Positions 44,635 through 53,216 of a DNA stretch of 64,000 nt are shown here, piece after piece. The notes beneath the pieces were generated by a model. That model saw only the letters and a list, made by a program, of their open reading frames with translations, was not told the DNA's origin and did not search any database. This DNA is from DATKYQ01 sp964640665 (lineage in GTDB: Bacteria > Myxococcota > B64-G9), in assembly GCA_964640665.1 (NCBI GenBank), contig CAZXHT010000019.1:15423-79422 (forward strand). Reading direction: 5' to 3'. The stretch's first letter is position 1, and each line of letters begins with the position of its first letter. Both the position numbers and the translations under genes were made by a program.

Positions 44635-44662
44635 TAAGTGTCAAGTAGTATTACCCGACCCC
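44635..44662 (-). repeat. Right terminal inverted repeat
   Basis: 28 bases which, read on the minus strand, begin GGGGTCGGGTAATACTAC; partner of the left repeat at 43645-43672. Confidence 0.85.
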
Positions 44663-44736
44663 TCTTCTTCGTAGTCTGGTGGATCTGTTCGGACCTTCGG
44701 CGGGCGAAGTTCCCGTGCCGTAGGTCCGATTTGGCA

Positions 44737-44973
44737 ATGAAATTGGATGAGGCGGATGCCGCCTCGTTGGGCGGTAAAAGACTGTTTCAAGACTGTCTGA
44801 ATCTCTTGCTGGCCAGCCGGCTGGATGACGCTTACGCCTGTCTGGGGCGTTGCCGGTCCCGCGATCCGCGCCTGTCGCCGGGCGGCTCGATTTGTACCGG
44901 CGTGGAATCCATTATACCGACGAACTCTGGCAATAATGTCTATTTGATTTATTTTAATCCAAGCAACAACTGA
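44737..44973 (+). pseudogene. Possible gene remnant between transposon and thioredoxin island
   Basis: An open frame of 78 codons starting MKLDEADAASLGGKRLFQDCLNLLLASRLDDAYACLGRCRSRD. The first 55 codons have the GC-rich codon use of the genome and look like a helical repeat start; the last 20 cross into AT-rich DNA and overlap the convergent thioredoxin gene. It is probably the 5' end of a gene truncated by insertion of the AT-rich segment. Support is weak. Confidence 0.3.
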
Positions 44974-45488
44974 GACAAGTGCTCATTCGCTTTTTCCATT
45001 TCTTGTGCTGCCTGCAAAATGTCACTATAAACAGGGTCTTCGTTTGCACCTTCTGTATTCCCAGCCCATTTCCTGAATTTCTTGCTATTCAGTTTGTTAT
45101 GCTCAATCCACGATGATAAAACCACTTTTAGTCTGCCCTTCTCATCTGTTGGGAAACTCTTGATGACACTGCTAACTTTGTCCCGAATCATTTGCTCAGG
45201 CACTGCACCGAGCAATTCGTCGACTTTCTGACCGTCAACGAAGAACATCTGCATGGGTATGCTCATAATCTGGTATTCCATTGCTGTTTGGGGGTTTTCA
45301 TCCACGTTAATCTTGCAAAACTTGAAGTTACCTTCATATTCCTGCTCTTGTGACAATTTGTCATATATGGGTGAAACACGTACACAGGGACCACACCACG
45401 GTGCCCAAAAGTCAACTTCAGTCGGAACGTCTGATTCTAAAACTTCTTTCTTAAAATCCTGATCTGTAACTTCCAACACATTGCTCAT
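44949..45488 (-). CDS. Thioredoxin with C-terminal extension, AT-rich
   Basis: A 179-residue protein whose first 105 residues are a complete thioredoxin: PTEVDFWAPWCGPCVRVSPIYDKL with the WCGPC active site, KINVDENPQTAMEYQIMSIPMQMFFVDG with the cis-Pro, and a C-terminal helix. An extra 70-residue helical tail follows (ending EMEKANEHLSQLLLGLK), absent from standard thioredoxins. The gene is much more AT-rich than its neighbours and looks acquired. It lies downstream of the archaemetzincin operon on the same strand, so it may be read from that transcript or from its own promoter in the 98-base gap. Confidence 0.88.
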   Translation of the reverse strand: MSNVLEVTDQDFKKEVLESDVPTEVDFWAPWCGPCVRVSPIYDKLSQEQEYEGNFKFCKINVDENPQTAMEYQIMSIPMQMFFVDGQKVDELLGAVPEQMIRDKVSSVIKSFPTDEKGRLKVVLSSWIEHNKLNSKKFRKWAGNTEGANEDPVYSDILQAAQEMEKANEHLSQLLLGLK

Positions 45489-45586
45489 AACGACTCCTTT
45501 TGCGAGTATTAGATCATTCCAATATCCAATAAGTAGTCATCGTTTTTTCTTCTGTCAAGTAGCAGATCTGGAAATACGAACCCATC

Positions 45587-46171
45587 TCATACCTCCTTCA
45601 ATTTGTCTCTCAGCATGATTTTGCAGTAGTAGCACAACTGCATCTTCTTGGCGTCGATGCGCATCATGTCGAGCGAGGCGGTCATCACGCAGGTGGGATC
45701 GTCACAGTGGGTGAGTTCGAATGTATGGCCGAGTTCGTGGATCCCTTCCTTGAGAACACGACTTGTGAAAACAGAGCGATCACGGGGGCGGTCATCACGG
45801 CTTGTCGCGATGCCCAACCGGTACGTCGATACCAGTGCGGCCCTCCCCGGGAACATCGCTTCGCCGAACACGTAGCGCATGACAGGTGTAAAGATGTCAA
45901 CGGCAGTCACTCCCAGCAACCTGAAGGAATTCCGACCGGAGGCAGCCAGGTGCTCGAGTATCCGGGTGGCATGATACTGCCCCCTGTGTGGGTCCAAGGC
46001 CCCGGCCGGTAACCGCTCGACGGTGCCGACCCGGCACTGGAACGGGAATACTCGTGTGATCTCCGAGGCCAAGGCGGACAGGAGATCCTTATCCGCGATT
46101 TCCAAGGGAACGATCTCCACCACCCGGCGGTTCACATTCGGAAAATCCTGGATTCGCTGGCTCCCGCTCAT
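45587..46171 (-). CDS. Archaemetzincin-family zinc metalloprotease, copy 1
   Basis: A 194-residue protein of the archaemetzincin (AMZ, peptidase M54) family. The zinc site is HELGHTFELTHC followed by DDPTCVM and, 16 residues later, CYYC: the first Glu is the catalytic base, three His bind the active-site zinc, and the four Cys bind a structural zinc. The usual Gly of HExxHxxG is Glu here. ATG 46171 overlaps the stop of the upstream sigma-54 regulator gene (ATGA), so the two are coupled. The peptide substrate is unknown for most bacterial members. A second copy follows another sigma-54 regulator at 54804. Confidence 0.87.
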   Translation of the reverse strand: MSGSQRIQDFPNVNRRVVEIVPLEIADKDLLSALASEITRVFPFQCRVGTVERLPAGALDPHRGQYHATRILEHLAASGRNSFRLLGVTAVDIFTPVMRYVFGEAMFPGRAALVSTYRLGIATSRDDRPRDRSVFTSRVLKEGIHELGHTFELTHCDDPTCVMTASLDMMRIDAKKMQLCYYCKIMLRDKLKEV

Positions 46172-47514
46172 TGCTCTCGTGAGAGCCCGTGTTTCTCGAT
46201 TTTGGCGTACAACGTCCCCCTGTCGATTTTCAGCGCCTGGGCTGTCTGGCTGATGTTCCACTTGTAATGCTCGAGCATTCTGGCTATGTGGTAACTCTCA
46301 CAGGCATCGAGAGACTCATCGACCGGCACTTCGCCGGGTTGCTGCAGCGCGATAGGAAGATCCTCCGGCATGATCCGTTTCTGCTTGCCCACTACCAGCG
46401 CGCGCTCGATGGCGTTCTCCAACTCGCGGACGTTGCCGGGCCAGTCGTGGTTGACCAGAACCTGCATGGCCGGTGGAGAGATCGAGTTGATCTTCTTGTT
46501 CATACGCACGCGCAGTTTCTCAATGAACTGATCGACCAGAGCCGGGATGTCCTCGGTGCGTTCCCGCAGCGGAGGTATGTGCATCTGGATGACGTTCAGT
46601 CGGTAGTAGAGGTCCTGCCGGAAGGTTCCCGCCTCGATGGCCTTCTCCAGGTCACGGTTGGTGGCCGCCAGAACCCGGAAATCCGCCTCCACGTCCTTGA
46701 CCCCCCCAACCCGCCGGAACGTCCGTTCCTGGAGTACCCTGAGCAGATCAATCTGCATCTTCGGACTCGCGTCGCCAATCTCATCCAGGAAGAGGGTTCC
46801 TGAGCAGGCGACCTCCAGCAGTCCCCTCTTGGGGCTGTCGGCCCCGGTAAAAGCTCCCTTCTCGTACCCGAACAGCTCGCTCTCCAGCAGGGATTCCGTG
46901 AAAGCACCGAAGTTGACGCCGACGAACAGCCCGTTCGCCCGGGAACTCTTTTCGTGGATGGTACGCGCCAGCACTTCCTTGCCGGTTCCGCTTTCACCGG
47001 ATATCAGCACCACCGAATCGGTGGCGGATACGTCCTCGACGAGTTCGAATAATTTCAACATGGCCGGTGACCGGCCGATCATCGGCCCGTAGCTTCCGCA
47101 TGCCTTGACCTGGCGTTTGAGAAGCTCGTGCTCGCGCCGCATGATCTGGTTCTTGAGGATTCGCTCGACGAGCATACCGATTTCCAACGGATCGAACGGT
47201 TTGATCACGTAGTCGACGGCACCGAGCTTCATGGCCTGGACCGCAGAATTGATTGAACCGTAGGCGGTCATCATGACGACGGGTGTATCGGGATCGTCTT
47301 CCTTGATCCGCTCCAACATCTCAAGGCCGCTCATTCCCGGCATCTTGATGTCCACTATCATCAGGTCAAAAGACTGCGTCTTCAGACTATCCAGCGCCGA
47401 CTCTGCGCAATCGGCTGCTTCAACCTGGTGTCCATCGCGCCTGAGTAGATCTCCAAGCGAGATGCGGATGGAAAGCTCGTCGTCCACGACAAGTATCCTG
47501 GTTTTTTTGCGCAT
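46168..47514 (-). CDS. NtrC-family sigma-54 response regulator, copy 1
   Basis: A 448-residue activator of sigma-54 promoters. Receiver domain (8-120) with VDDE and phospho-Asp in DLMIVDIKMPGMSG; AAA domain (about 145-380) with Walker A GESGTGKE, the sigma-54-contact loop GYEKGAFTGADSPKRG and Walker B LFLDEIGDASP; C-terminal Fis-type DNA-binding helix (WNISQTAQALKIDRGTLYAKIEKHGL). All key residues are intact, so it should be a phosphorylation-dependent transcription activator. It lies 47 bases after the cache-domain kinase gene, its likely partner, and overlaps the archaemetzincin gene. Confidence 0.94.
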   Translation of the reverse strand: MRKKTRILVVDDELSIRISLGDLLRRDGHQVEAADCAESALDSLKTQSFDLMIVDIKMPGMSGLEMLERIKEDDPDTPVVMMTAYGSINSAVQAMKLGAVDYVIKPFDPLEIGMLVERILKNQIMRREHELLKRQVKACGSYGPMIGRSPAMLKLFELVEDVSATDSVVLISGESGTGKEVLARTIHEKSSRANGLFVGVNFGAFTESLLESELFGYEKGAFTGADSPKRGLLEVACSGTLFLDEIGDASPKMQIDLLRVLQERTFRRVGGVKDVEADFRVLAATNRDLEKAIEAGTFRQDLYYRLNVIQMHIPPLRERTEDIPALVDQFIEKLRVRMNKKINSISPPAMQVLVNHDWPGNVRELENAIERALVVGKQKRIMPEDLPIALQQPGEVPVDESLDACESYHIARMLEHYKWNISQTAQALKIDRGTLYAKIEKHGLSREQ

Positions 47515-47561
47515 TGTTCAGACCTCTTCCATGCGTTGCCCGGGTTTCGTTAGTGCGGCGA

Positions 47562-49484
47562 TCACCCGGATGCCACAGGCAGGGCAATTGTAAAGATTGT
47601 ACCTTGACCCTCTTTACTCTGCACCTCCATTGTTCCTCCATGCTGACGGATGATACCGTAGCTGACACTCAAGCCCAAACCGGTTCCCTTTCCGACAGGT
47701 TTGGTGGTAAAGAACGGGTCGAATATCATTTCCAGGTGCTCTTTTTCAATACCACAGCCGGTATCCTCGATCGAGACCAACACTTTTTCGTGTTTCTCCA
47801 ATGTCGAGATCGACAGCCTGCCCCCCTGGGGCATGGCCTCGCATGAGTTGAGATAGAGGTTGACCAGCACCTGCTGGAGCAGGTTGGCGTCTCCATGCAC
47901 CTGGGGTAAACCAGCGGCTAGGTTTTCCTCGATGGCGATGCTATTGAACTCTTTCTGGTTACGCAGGAGTTTCAATGTCTGCCGGATCACCTCGTTGATG
48001 TCCAGGGGTTTCATTTTCGAGGAAGACTCGCGGGCGAAGTTTAAAAGACCCATGACGATCTCACGCATCCGGGAGGTTTCACTGTACATGATGTCCAGGT
48101 ACCCGCGCCCCTCCTTGCTCAGACCCTCCTCGCTTTTTAACAGGTGTTCAAGGGTCAGCACGCCTGTCAATGGATTGTTAATCTCGTGGGCGATGCCTGC
48201 CGCCATCCGGCCGATCGCCGCCATTTTTTCGCTTTGCCCGATTTGCCGGCGGGTTGTTTGCGCCAAGGCCTCCTCTCTCTGGGAAACTGCTTCGGCCATC
48301 TGGTTGATCGCCCGGCAGAGCAAACCCATCTCACCGGGAGGTTGCATGTCTACGCGGGCCGACAGATCGCCCGCCACCACTTTGTTGGACATCTTGATGA
48401 TACGCTCGATCGGGCGCAGCACTGTTTTGGTTACGAGCGCCAGAAGTATCAGGCTGGCCACGGTTGTGAAGGCAACGACGCCTAGGAAAATCCACACCGC
48501 GAGTTTCCGGGTTTGTTGGAACGGCGTCTCCAGCATTCCAACTCCGATGCTTCCGATAACCATGCCCGCAGGGTTTCGGATCGGCTCATAGGCAGTGATG
48601 TACCAGTCGCCGACCACCAAGGCCCGGCTGGCCCAGATCTTCTTGTCAACCAGTACCTTGTCGTGAACCGCTTTACTCAGGAGTGTACCGATGGCCCGCG
48701 AGCCGTCTTTTCGTTTTAACGTGGTGGAAATACGGTAATTTTCCAGGAAGATGGTTGCGGCACCGATATCCTTGCCTTTGTATCTCTCGTTTTGGTACAG
48801 ATCGTCCATGATCTCGTCGACGATCCCGTGACTACGGTTCAGGAGGTTGGCGCCGTAGAAGTACCCGACAATCTTTCCCTCTTTTTGAAGGTCCACCAGA
48901 GGAACGGCTGCTCCGATAAACATTCCACCGCCGTGTTTAATCTTTTGTTTGAGCGAAGTTTCGTGAGTGGGCTCTGAATCGATAGATGCCTTGCGCATCA
49001 GATCGGCGCCTTCTTTTTTTAGATCTTCTCGCGCTACGATCACAGTGCCCCGAAAGCAGGTTTTCTCTTTCATGGCGCGAGCGATTATCGAGTTGTGCGA
49101 GACATTGTCCCCCCTACGTTCCGGGTTGTTTTCACGGTAGATGATCCGACCGTCCTCGTCCAGCAGGGATAGCACGTCCAGTTTTCCCACTTGCCTGATG
49201 TTCTGCAGGAGTTTGTGAAGGTCATCCTTGTCCCAGTCGCCGAGTGGAAAGGGTACGGAGCGCCGCGCGGAGCTCCCTCGCAGCAGGAGGCAGATGTCGT
49301 CTACATGTTCTTCGAATACCTTGCGGGCGGAATTGAGATCCATGCGTACGCGGGTCTGTACTTCCCCGATAACGATCTTACTGAAGCCAAACACGCCGAA
49401 CAGAGAAAGTACGACATTGGTCAGCAAGAGAATAGCGATGAAGCCGATGGTCAGCCGAAACCATATGGTTTTCTTCCAACTCAT
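47562..49484 (-). CDS. Cache-domain sensor histidine kinase
   Basis: A 640-residue membrane kinase. A first helix (about 10-33) is followed by a large periplasmic double-cache-like domain (34-330; GYFYGANLLNRSHGIVDEI and DWYITAYEPIRNPAGMVIGSIGVGML), a second helix (about 333-355), a HAMP domain (VLRPIERIIKMSNKVVAGDLSARVDM), the phospho-His box AGIAHEINNPLTGVL, and a full ATPase domain (VNLYLNSCEAMP, DTGCGI, GTGLGLSVSYGII). It should sense an extracellular or periplasmic ligand and phosphorylate the sigma-54 regulator 47 bases downstream. It follows the nuoF-like gene by 37 bases, linking it to the redox module. Confidence 0.93.
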   Translation of the reverse strand: MSWKKTIWFRLTIGFIAILLLTNVVLSLFGVFGFSKIVIGEVQTRVRMDLNSARKVFEEHVDDICLLLRGSSARRSVPFPLGDWDKDDLHKLLQNIRQVGKLDVLSLLDEDGRIIYRENNPERRGDNVSHNSIIARAMKEKTCFRGTVIVAREDLKKEGADLMRKASIDSEPTHETSLKQKIKHGGGMFIGAAVPLVDLQKEGKIVGYFYGANLLNRSHGIVDEIMDDLYQNERYKGKDIGAATIFLENYRISTTLKRKDGSRAIGTLLSKAVHDKVLVDKKIWASRALVVGDWYITAYEPIRNPAGMVIGSIGVGMLETPFQQTRKLAVWIFLGVVAFTTVASLILLALVTKTVLRPIERIIKMSNKVVAGDLSARVDMQPPGEMGLLCRAINQMAEAVSQREEALAQTTRRQIGQSEKMAAIGRMAAGIAHEINNPLTGVLTLEHLLKSEEGLSKEGRGYLDIMYSETSRMREIVMGLLNFARESSSKMKPLDINEVIRQTLKLLRNQKEFNSIAIEENLAAGLPQVHGDANLLQQVLVNLYLNSCEAMPQGGRLSISTLEKHEKVLVSIEDTGCGIEKEHLEMIFDPFFTTKPVGKGTGLGLSVSYGIIRQHGGTMEVQSKEGQGTIFTIALPVASG

Positions 49485-49521
49485 GGCAATACACTATTCC
49501 ATCAAAAATGCCGCCCGCGAT

Positions 49522-51339
49522 CTATTCTACCAGGATCGCATCCTGGTTGCACACCTCTCGGCAGATACCACACTTGATGCAAAGTTCTGTTTGTATTACG
49601 TGGGCCTTCTTTTTCTCGCCCGAGATTGCATTCTGTGGACAGTTTTTTACGCACAGCGTGCAACCGTTACAGTTCTCGGGATCGATACGATAGGTAATCA
49701 ACTCCTTGCACACCCCGGCCGGGCATTTCTTGTCCCGGACATGGGCCTCGTACTCATCCCGGAAGTAGCGGAGAGTGCTCAGCACGGGGTTGGGCGCAGA
49801 TCCACCCAGGGCGCAGAGAGAACAGCCTGCAACCATGTGACACGTTTCTTCCAGCAGGTCGAGAACTCCTTCCCGGGCCTGGCCGTTGCAAATATCGTTC
49901 AGCATCCTGCTGATCTGGGTCAGGCCCTCGCGGCCCGGCAGGCACTTGCCACATGATTCAACCTTGAGGAAGTCGATGAAGTAGCGGGCAATGTCCACCA
50001 TGCAGTCATCCTCGTCCATTACGATCATCCCGCCCGAACCCATCATGGAACCGACCCTGGTAAGTTGGTCGTAATCAACCTGCATGTCGAGCAGGCTTTC
50101 CGGGATGACCCCGCCCGAGGGTCCGCCGCTCTGTACTGCCTTGAACTTCTTGCCGTTTGGGATTCCTCCGCCGATGTCGAAGATGATCTCCCGCAGGGTG
50201 ATTCCCATGGGAACTTCCACCAGGCCGGTGTTGTTGATCTTGCCTACAAGCGAAAAGACCTTGGTTCCCTTGCTGCCTCCCCAGGGGTTGTCGGTAACGT
50301 CTCCCGTACCGATGCTGGAAAACCAATTCGCGCCGCGCAGCATGATGACGGGGACGTTCGCGAAGGTCTCGACGTTGTTCAGGCTGGTGGGCCGATTCCA
50401 CAAGCCGTGCTCCACGGTGTGGATGTACTTGGCGCGCGGCTCGCCGGGATGCCCCTCCATAGAGGCCATCAGTGCCGTTGATTCGCCGCACACGAAAGCC
50501 CCGGCTCCCCTGTGAATGCCGACATCGAAGTCGAAGCCTTTATCAAAGATGTTCTTGCCCAGCAGGCCATATTCGCGCGCATCGGCGATGGCCCTCTCCA
50601 GGCGCTCGAGGGCCAGGGGATATTCATGGCGGATGTAGACGTACCCTTTGCTGGAGCCGATGGCATAGGCTGCGATGAGCATGCCTTCCAGCACAGAGTG
50701 GGGATCCGCCTCTACGATACTGCGATCCATGTATGCTCCGGGGTCTCCCTCGTCCGCGTTGCAAACGATATACTTCGGTTCTCCCAGTGCACCCTTGCAA
50801 CTCTGCCACTTCAAGCCCGTGGGAAATCCCCCGCCCCCGCGCCCGCGCAACCCGGAGGCGATGATCTCCTTGACAACCTGCTCGGGTTTCATCTCCGTGA
50901 GCACCTTGGCCAGCGCCTTGTAGCCGTCCCGGGCGATGTAGTCCTCGATATTCTCCGGATCCACCAGGCCCCGGTTGCGCAGGGCGATGAGAAGCTGCTT
51001 CTTGAAGAAACCGATGTCGCTGAGCTTCGGCACCGCTTCCTTTTCGGCAGGGGGCGTATACATTAATCTCTTGACCGGCCTGCCCTTGAGCAGATGTTCC
51101 TCTACCAGTTCGGGGACATCCTTCTCGCTGACCAGGTTGTAGAAGATTTCATCCGGCTGGACGACGACGATTGGCCCCTTGGCGCAAAACCCGTTGCAAC
51201 CGGTCATTACAACGGCCACCTCCTGCTGCAGGTTCTTCTTAGTCAACTCTCGCTCGAAGGCTTCTTTGATCTCGTATGCTCCGGCCGACACGCATCCGGT
51301 ACCGGCACAGATCAGTAAATTCGCCCGATAGGTATTCAT
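49522..51339 (-). CDS. NuoF/HndC-like NADH-binding iron-sulfur flavoprotein
   Basis: A 605-residue subunit that binds NAD(H), FMN and iron-sulfur clusters. An N-terminal thioredoxin-like ferredoxin domain (ICAGTGCVSAGAYEI and MTGCNGFCAKGP) is followed by the NuoF core: NADH/FMN loop GLRGRGGGGFPTGLKW and NADEGDPGAYMDR, SLBB domain, and the Fe-S motif ESCGKCLPGREG. The C-terminus adds two [4Fe-4S] ferredoxin sites (CNGCTLCVKNCP and CIKCGICREVC). This layout is that of HndC/HydB of bifurcating hydrogenases and of BamH-type subunits. It overlaps the ferredoxin gene by 4 bases. Confidence 0.93.
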   Translation of the reverse strand: MNTYRANLLICAGTGCVSAGAYEIKEAFERELTKKNLQQEVAVVMTGCNGFCAKGPIVVVQPDEIFYNLVSEKDVPELVEEHLLKGRPVKRLMYTPPAEKEAVPKLSDIGFFKKQLLIALRNRGLVDPENIEDYIARDGYKALAKVLTEMKPEQVVKEIIASGLRGRGGGGFPTGLKWQSCKGALGEPKYIVCNADEGDPGAYMDRSIVEADPHSVLEGMLIAAYAIGSSKGYVYIRHEYPLALERLERAIADAREYGLLGKNIFDKGFDFDVGIHRGAGAFVCGESTALMASMEGHPGEPRAKYIHTVEHGLWNRPTSLNNVETFANVPVIMLRGANWFSSIGTGDVTDNPWGGSKGTKVFSLVGKINNTGLVEVPMGITLREIIFDIGGGIPNGKKFKAVQSGGPSGGVIPESLLDMQVDYDQLTRVGSMMGSGGMIVMDEDDCMVDIARYFIDFLKVESCGKCLPGREGLTQISRMLNDICNGQAREGVLDLLEETCHMVAGCSLCALGGSAPNPVLSTLRYFRDEYEAHVRDKKCPAGVCKELITYRIDPENCNGCTLCVKNCPQNAISGEKKKAHVIQTELCIKCGICREVCNQDAILVE

Positions 51340-51719
51340 GGCATCCGCTCGCTTCCCATGCCCAGGGCAAAGTCGGTTACGATCTTTCCTTTCATGATAT
51401 GGCTGTCAAATATTTTATTCACCTTGTCCTCCGTGAGATCGACGTACTTCACCGGCGCCTCGTCGGCCAATTCCACCGTTATCATCGGCTCCCGACTGCA
51501 AAGCCCCGCACAGCCCGAGGTGGTCACGATGACGTCGTCGGTGCCGGACTCGTCCACGCATTTCATTACCGCGGACATGATCTTCCGGGCCCCCGAGGAA
51601 ATCCCGCAGGTGCCCATGTGTACGGTGATCTTGGCTCTTCCGGCGCCCTCCCGAAGTGTCATTACCCTCTTTCTTCGTTCTGCAATTTTTGCGAGATCTT
51701 CTATTTTTAGCTTTGGCAT
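51336..51719 (-). CDS. Small thioredoxin-like [2Fe-2S] ferredoxin (HndB-like)
   Basis: A 127-residue protein of the (2Fe-2S) ferredoxin-like group that accompanies NuoE/NuoF-like subunits. Cys residues are seen in MGTCGISSGARK, MKCVDES and SGCAGLCSREP, and the segments VTTSGCAGLCSREPMITVEL match the C-terminal half of the NuoE cluster-binding fold. By family knowledge (HndB) it shuttles electrons between NuoE- and NuoF-type subunits. It starts 11 bases after the NuoE-like gene and overlaps the NuoF-like gene. Confidence 0.85.
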   Translation of the reverse strand: MPKLKIEDLAKIAERRKRVMTLREGAGRAKITVHMGTCGISSGARKIMSAVMKCVDESGTDDVIVTTSGCAGLCSREPMITVELADEAPVKYVDLTEDKVNKIFDSHIMKGKIVTDFALGMGSERMP

Positions 51720-51730
51720 GAATAACCTCC

Positions 51731-52219
51731 CTAGGAGACGCTATCGCTCTTGTCGGCCTTGCGGTATTTTTCTATGGTCTTGTTTAACTTGACCGATGAA
51801 ATGTGACCGTAAACCTCATCGTCTATGGTGACCACGGGCGCGAGACCGCAACAGCCCACACAGCGCACGGACTCAAGGCTGAATAGAAGATCCTCCGTGG
51901 TGCCTCCTTCCTCCACACCGAGTTCACGCTTGAGGTTCTCGAACATCCGGGTTCCTCCCTTGACGTGACAGGCCGTGCCGGTGCATACGCTGACGGTGTG
52001 TTTGCCCCGGGGCTTTAGTGTGAAGCCCTTGTAAAATGTTGCGATGTTAAAGATACGGCTCACGGGAACATCCAGTTCCTCGGAGAGCGTGCCGGCAACA
52101 TGTGGAGGGATGTAGCGGTAGTGCTTCTGAACATCCTGGAGTATTTCGATCAAGTTGCTTTTGTCACGCTTCCAGCGGATCAATATATTGTCTAGTTCGG
52201 GTTTTTGCGCTTCCATCAA
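51731..52219 (-). CDS. NuoE-like [2Fe-2S] subunit (HndA-like)
   Basis: A 162-residue protein of the NuoE/24-kDa family. The helical N-terminus (LIEILQDVQKHYRYIPPHVAGTLSEEL) and the thioredoxin-like ferredoxin fold with cluster ligands in VCTGTACHVKGG (C-x4-C) and RCVGCCGLAP (C-x3-C) are complete. It binds a [2Fe-2S] cluster and pairs with the NuoF-like subunit encoded next to it. It is the third gene after the sigma-54 promoter, 32 bases after the GcvH-like gene. Confidence 0.93.
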   Translation of the reverse strand: MMEAQKPELDNILIRWKRDKSNLIEILQDVQKHYRYIPPHVAGTLSEELDVPVSRIFNIATFYKGFTLKPRGKHTVSVCTGTACHVKGGTRMFENLKRELGVEEGGTTEDLLFSLESVRCVGCCGLAPVVTIDDEVYGHISSVKLNKTIEKYRKADKSDSVS

Positions 52220-52251
52220 GTTATCTCCTACCCTTGTTCAGTGGTTGACAT

Positions 52252-53190
52252 TCATGCCGCTTTCTTCGACCTTGCCAGCAAAAACTCGCATACCATTTCG
52301 TCGATGAAATTTCCCCGCCAGGACGCATCCTTCAAAAGCTCATGGATACTCCCCTGGCCGTTGCCTCCTTTTGTTTTTTCCTTGACCCGTCCGATCTCCA
52401 TCTCGAACCATCTCTTGGCCTCTACCCCGTACAGGAGACTCGAAAGCTCCAACGGCATATCGGAGGGTTTCATCTCGAGTAGCCACCCCTTGGTGTATGG
52501 CGAATTGTTTACCAAACCCGGCTGCTTCAGTAGCTTCTCGTTTATTGCGGTGACCCGTCCGGATATCGGCGCAAGCATCCCGATCCAGCCCGTCTTCAGG
52601 CGAGCCTCACAGGCAGGGATCCCTTCGAAGACCGCCTCTCCGGCGCCCGGCAGCCGGACATCCTGGATGGGGCCGAGTAGGCGCTGTCCGAAGTCGTTCA
52701 GACCGATGCGAACGTTGCCATCGCGTTGCATGTGTACCCAGGCGTGGCTCCTGTGGTAATGCAATCCGCGCGGGAGGGAGAAACCCTCGATGGTCTGCGA
52801 GTCAATGACGGAAAGATGCCCGTCCGCCTCGGCCGAGTCCTCCATCATCTGCCCGAAGGAGCACGTCGCGCACCTGAACGCGTTGATACACAGCTTATAG
52901 GACACGTCACCGCTCAACATGTAGCGGCACTTGCGTGCCGAGGCCGGTAGTTTCTCGAAGAACTCATAGAACTCGGCTCGTCTCTCCTCGACCTCGGTCC
53001 GGCTCGGGCCGGGCGCAACATTTGGTTGAATCAGCATCGGTCCATCGATCAGGGCCTGGTGCAGGGAGCAATGCTCACAATCGTAGTTCAACGTGCATAA
53101 CCTGTAGGAGATGACTCCCGCATCCACCCACACGCACTGCCCGGTCGATGTATGCGCCAGTTCCGACTTTTTTATTACTTTTCCGGACAT
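52252..53190 (-). CDS. GcvH-like protein with two Cys4 motifs
   Basis: A 312-residue protein. The N-terminal half has two copies of C-x12-C-x5-C-x2-C (Cys 19, 32, 38, 41 and Cys 88, 101, 107, 110), each within a GVIS/GDVS-x-(R/K)-L-C-x3-(Y/F)-x-C setting; they may hold Fe-S clusters or zinc. The C-terminal half (about 145-270) is a glycine-cleavage H-protein fold: HYHRSHAWVHMQRDGNVRIGLNDFGQRLLG, then LAPISGRVTAINEKLL and VNNSPYTKGWLLEMKP. The lipoyl-lysine position is shifted (ARLKTGW instead of ESVKA), so lipoylation is uncertain. No glycine-cleavage genes are near. It is encoded between the NuoG-like and NuoE-like genes. Confidence 0.82.
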   Translation of the reverse strand: MSGKVIKKSELAHTSTGQCVWVDAGVISYRLCTLNYDCEHCSLHQALIDGPMLIQPNVAPGPSRTEVEERRAEFYEFFEKLPASARKCRYMLSGDVSYKLCINAFRCATCSFGQMMEDSAEADGHLSVIDSQTIEGFSLPRGLHYHRSHAWVHMQRDGNVRIGLNDFGQRLLGPIQDVRLPGAGEAVFEGIPACEARLKTGWIGMLAPISGRVTAINEKLLKQPGLVNNSPYTKGWLLEMKPSDMPLELSSLLYGVEAKRWFEMEIGRVKEKTKGGNGQGSIHELLKDASWRGNFIDEMVCEFLLARSKKAA

Positions 53191-53216
53191 GACCCACCTC
53201 CTTAGGTTGCCTGCGC

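Larger units (their letters stand above)
43645..44662. mobile_element. REP-associated-type transposon with 28-bp inverted repeats
   Basis: A 1018-base element bounded by imperfect inverted repeats (43645-43672 and 44635-44662, one mismatch in 28) and carrying one Y1-type transposase gene on the minus strand. The ends begin GGGGTCGGGTAATA. The transposase stop codon lies inside the left repeat. It has interrupted the lipoprotein gene at 43404. No target duplication was seen, as expected for HUH enzymes. Confidence 0.8.
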
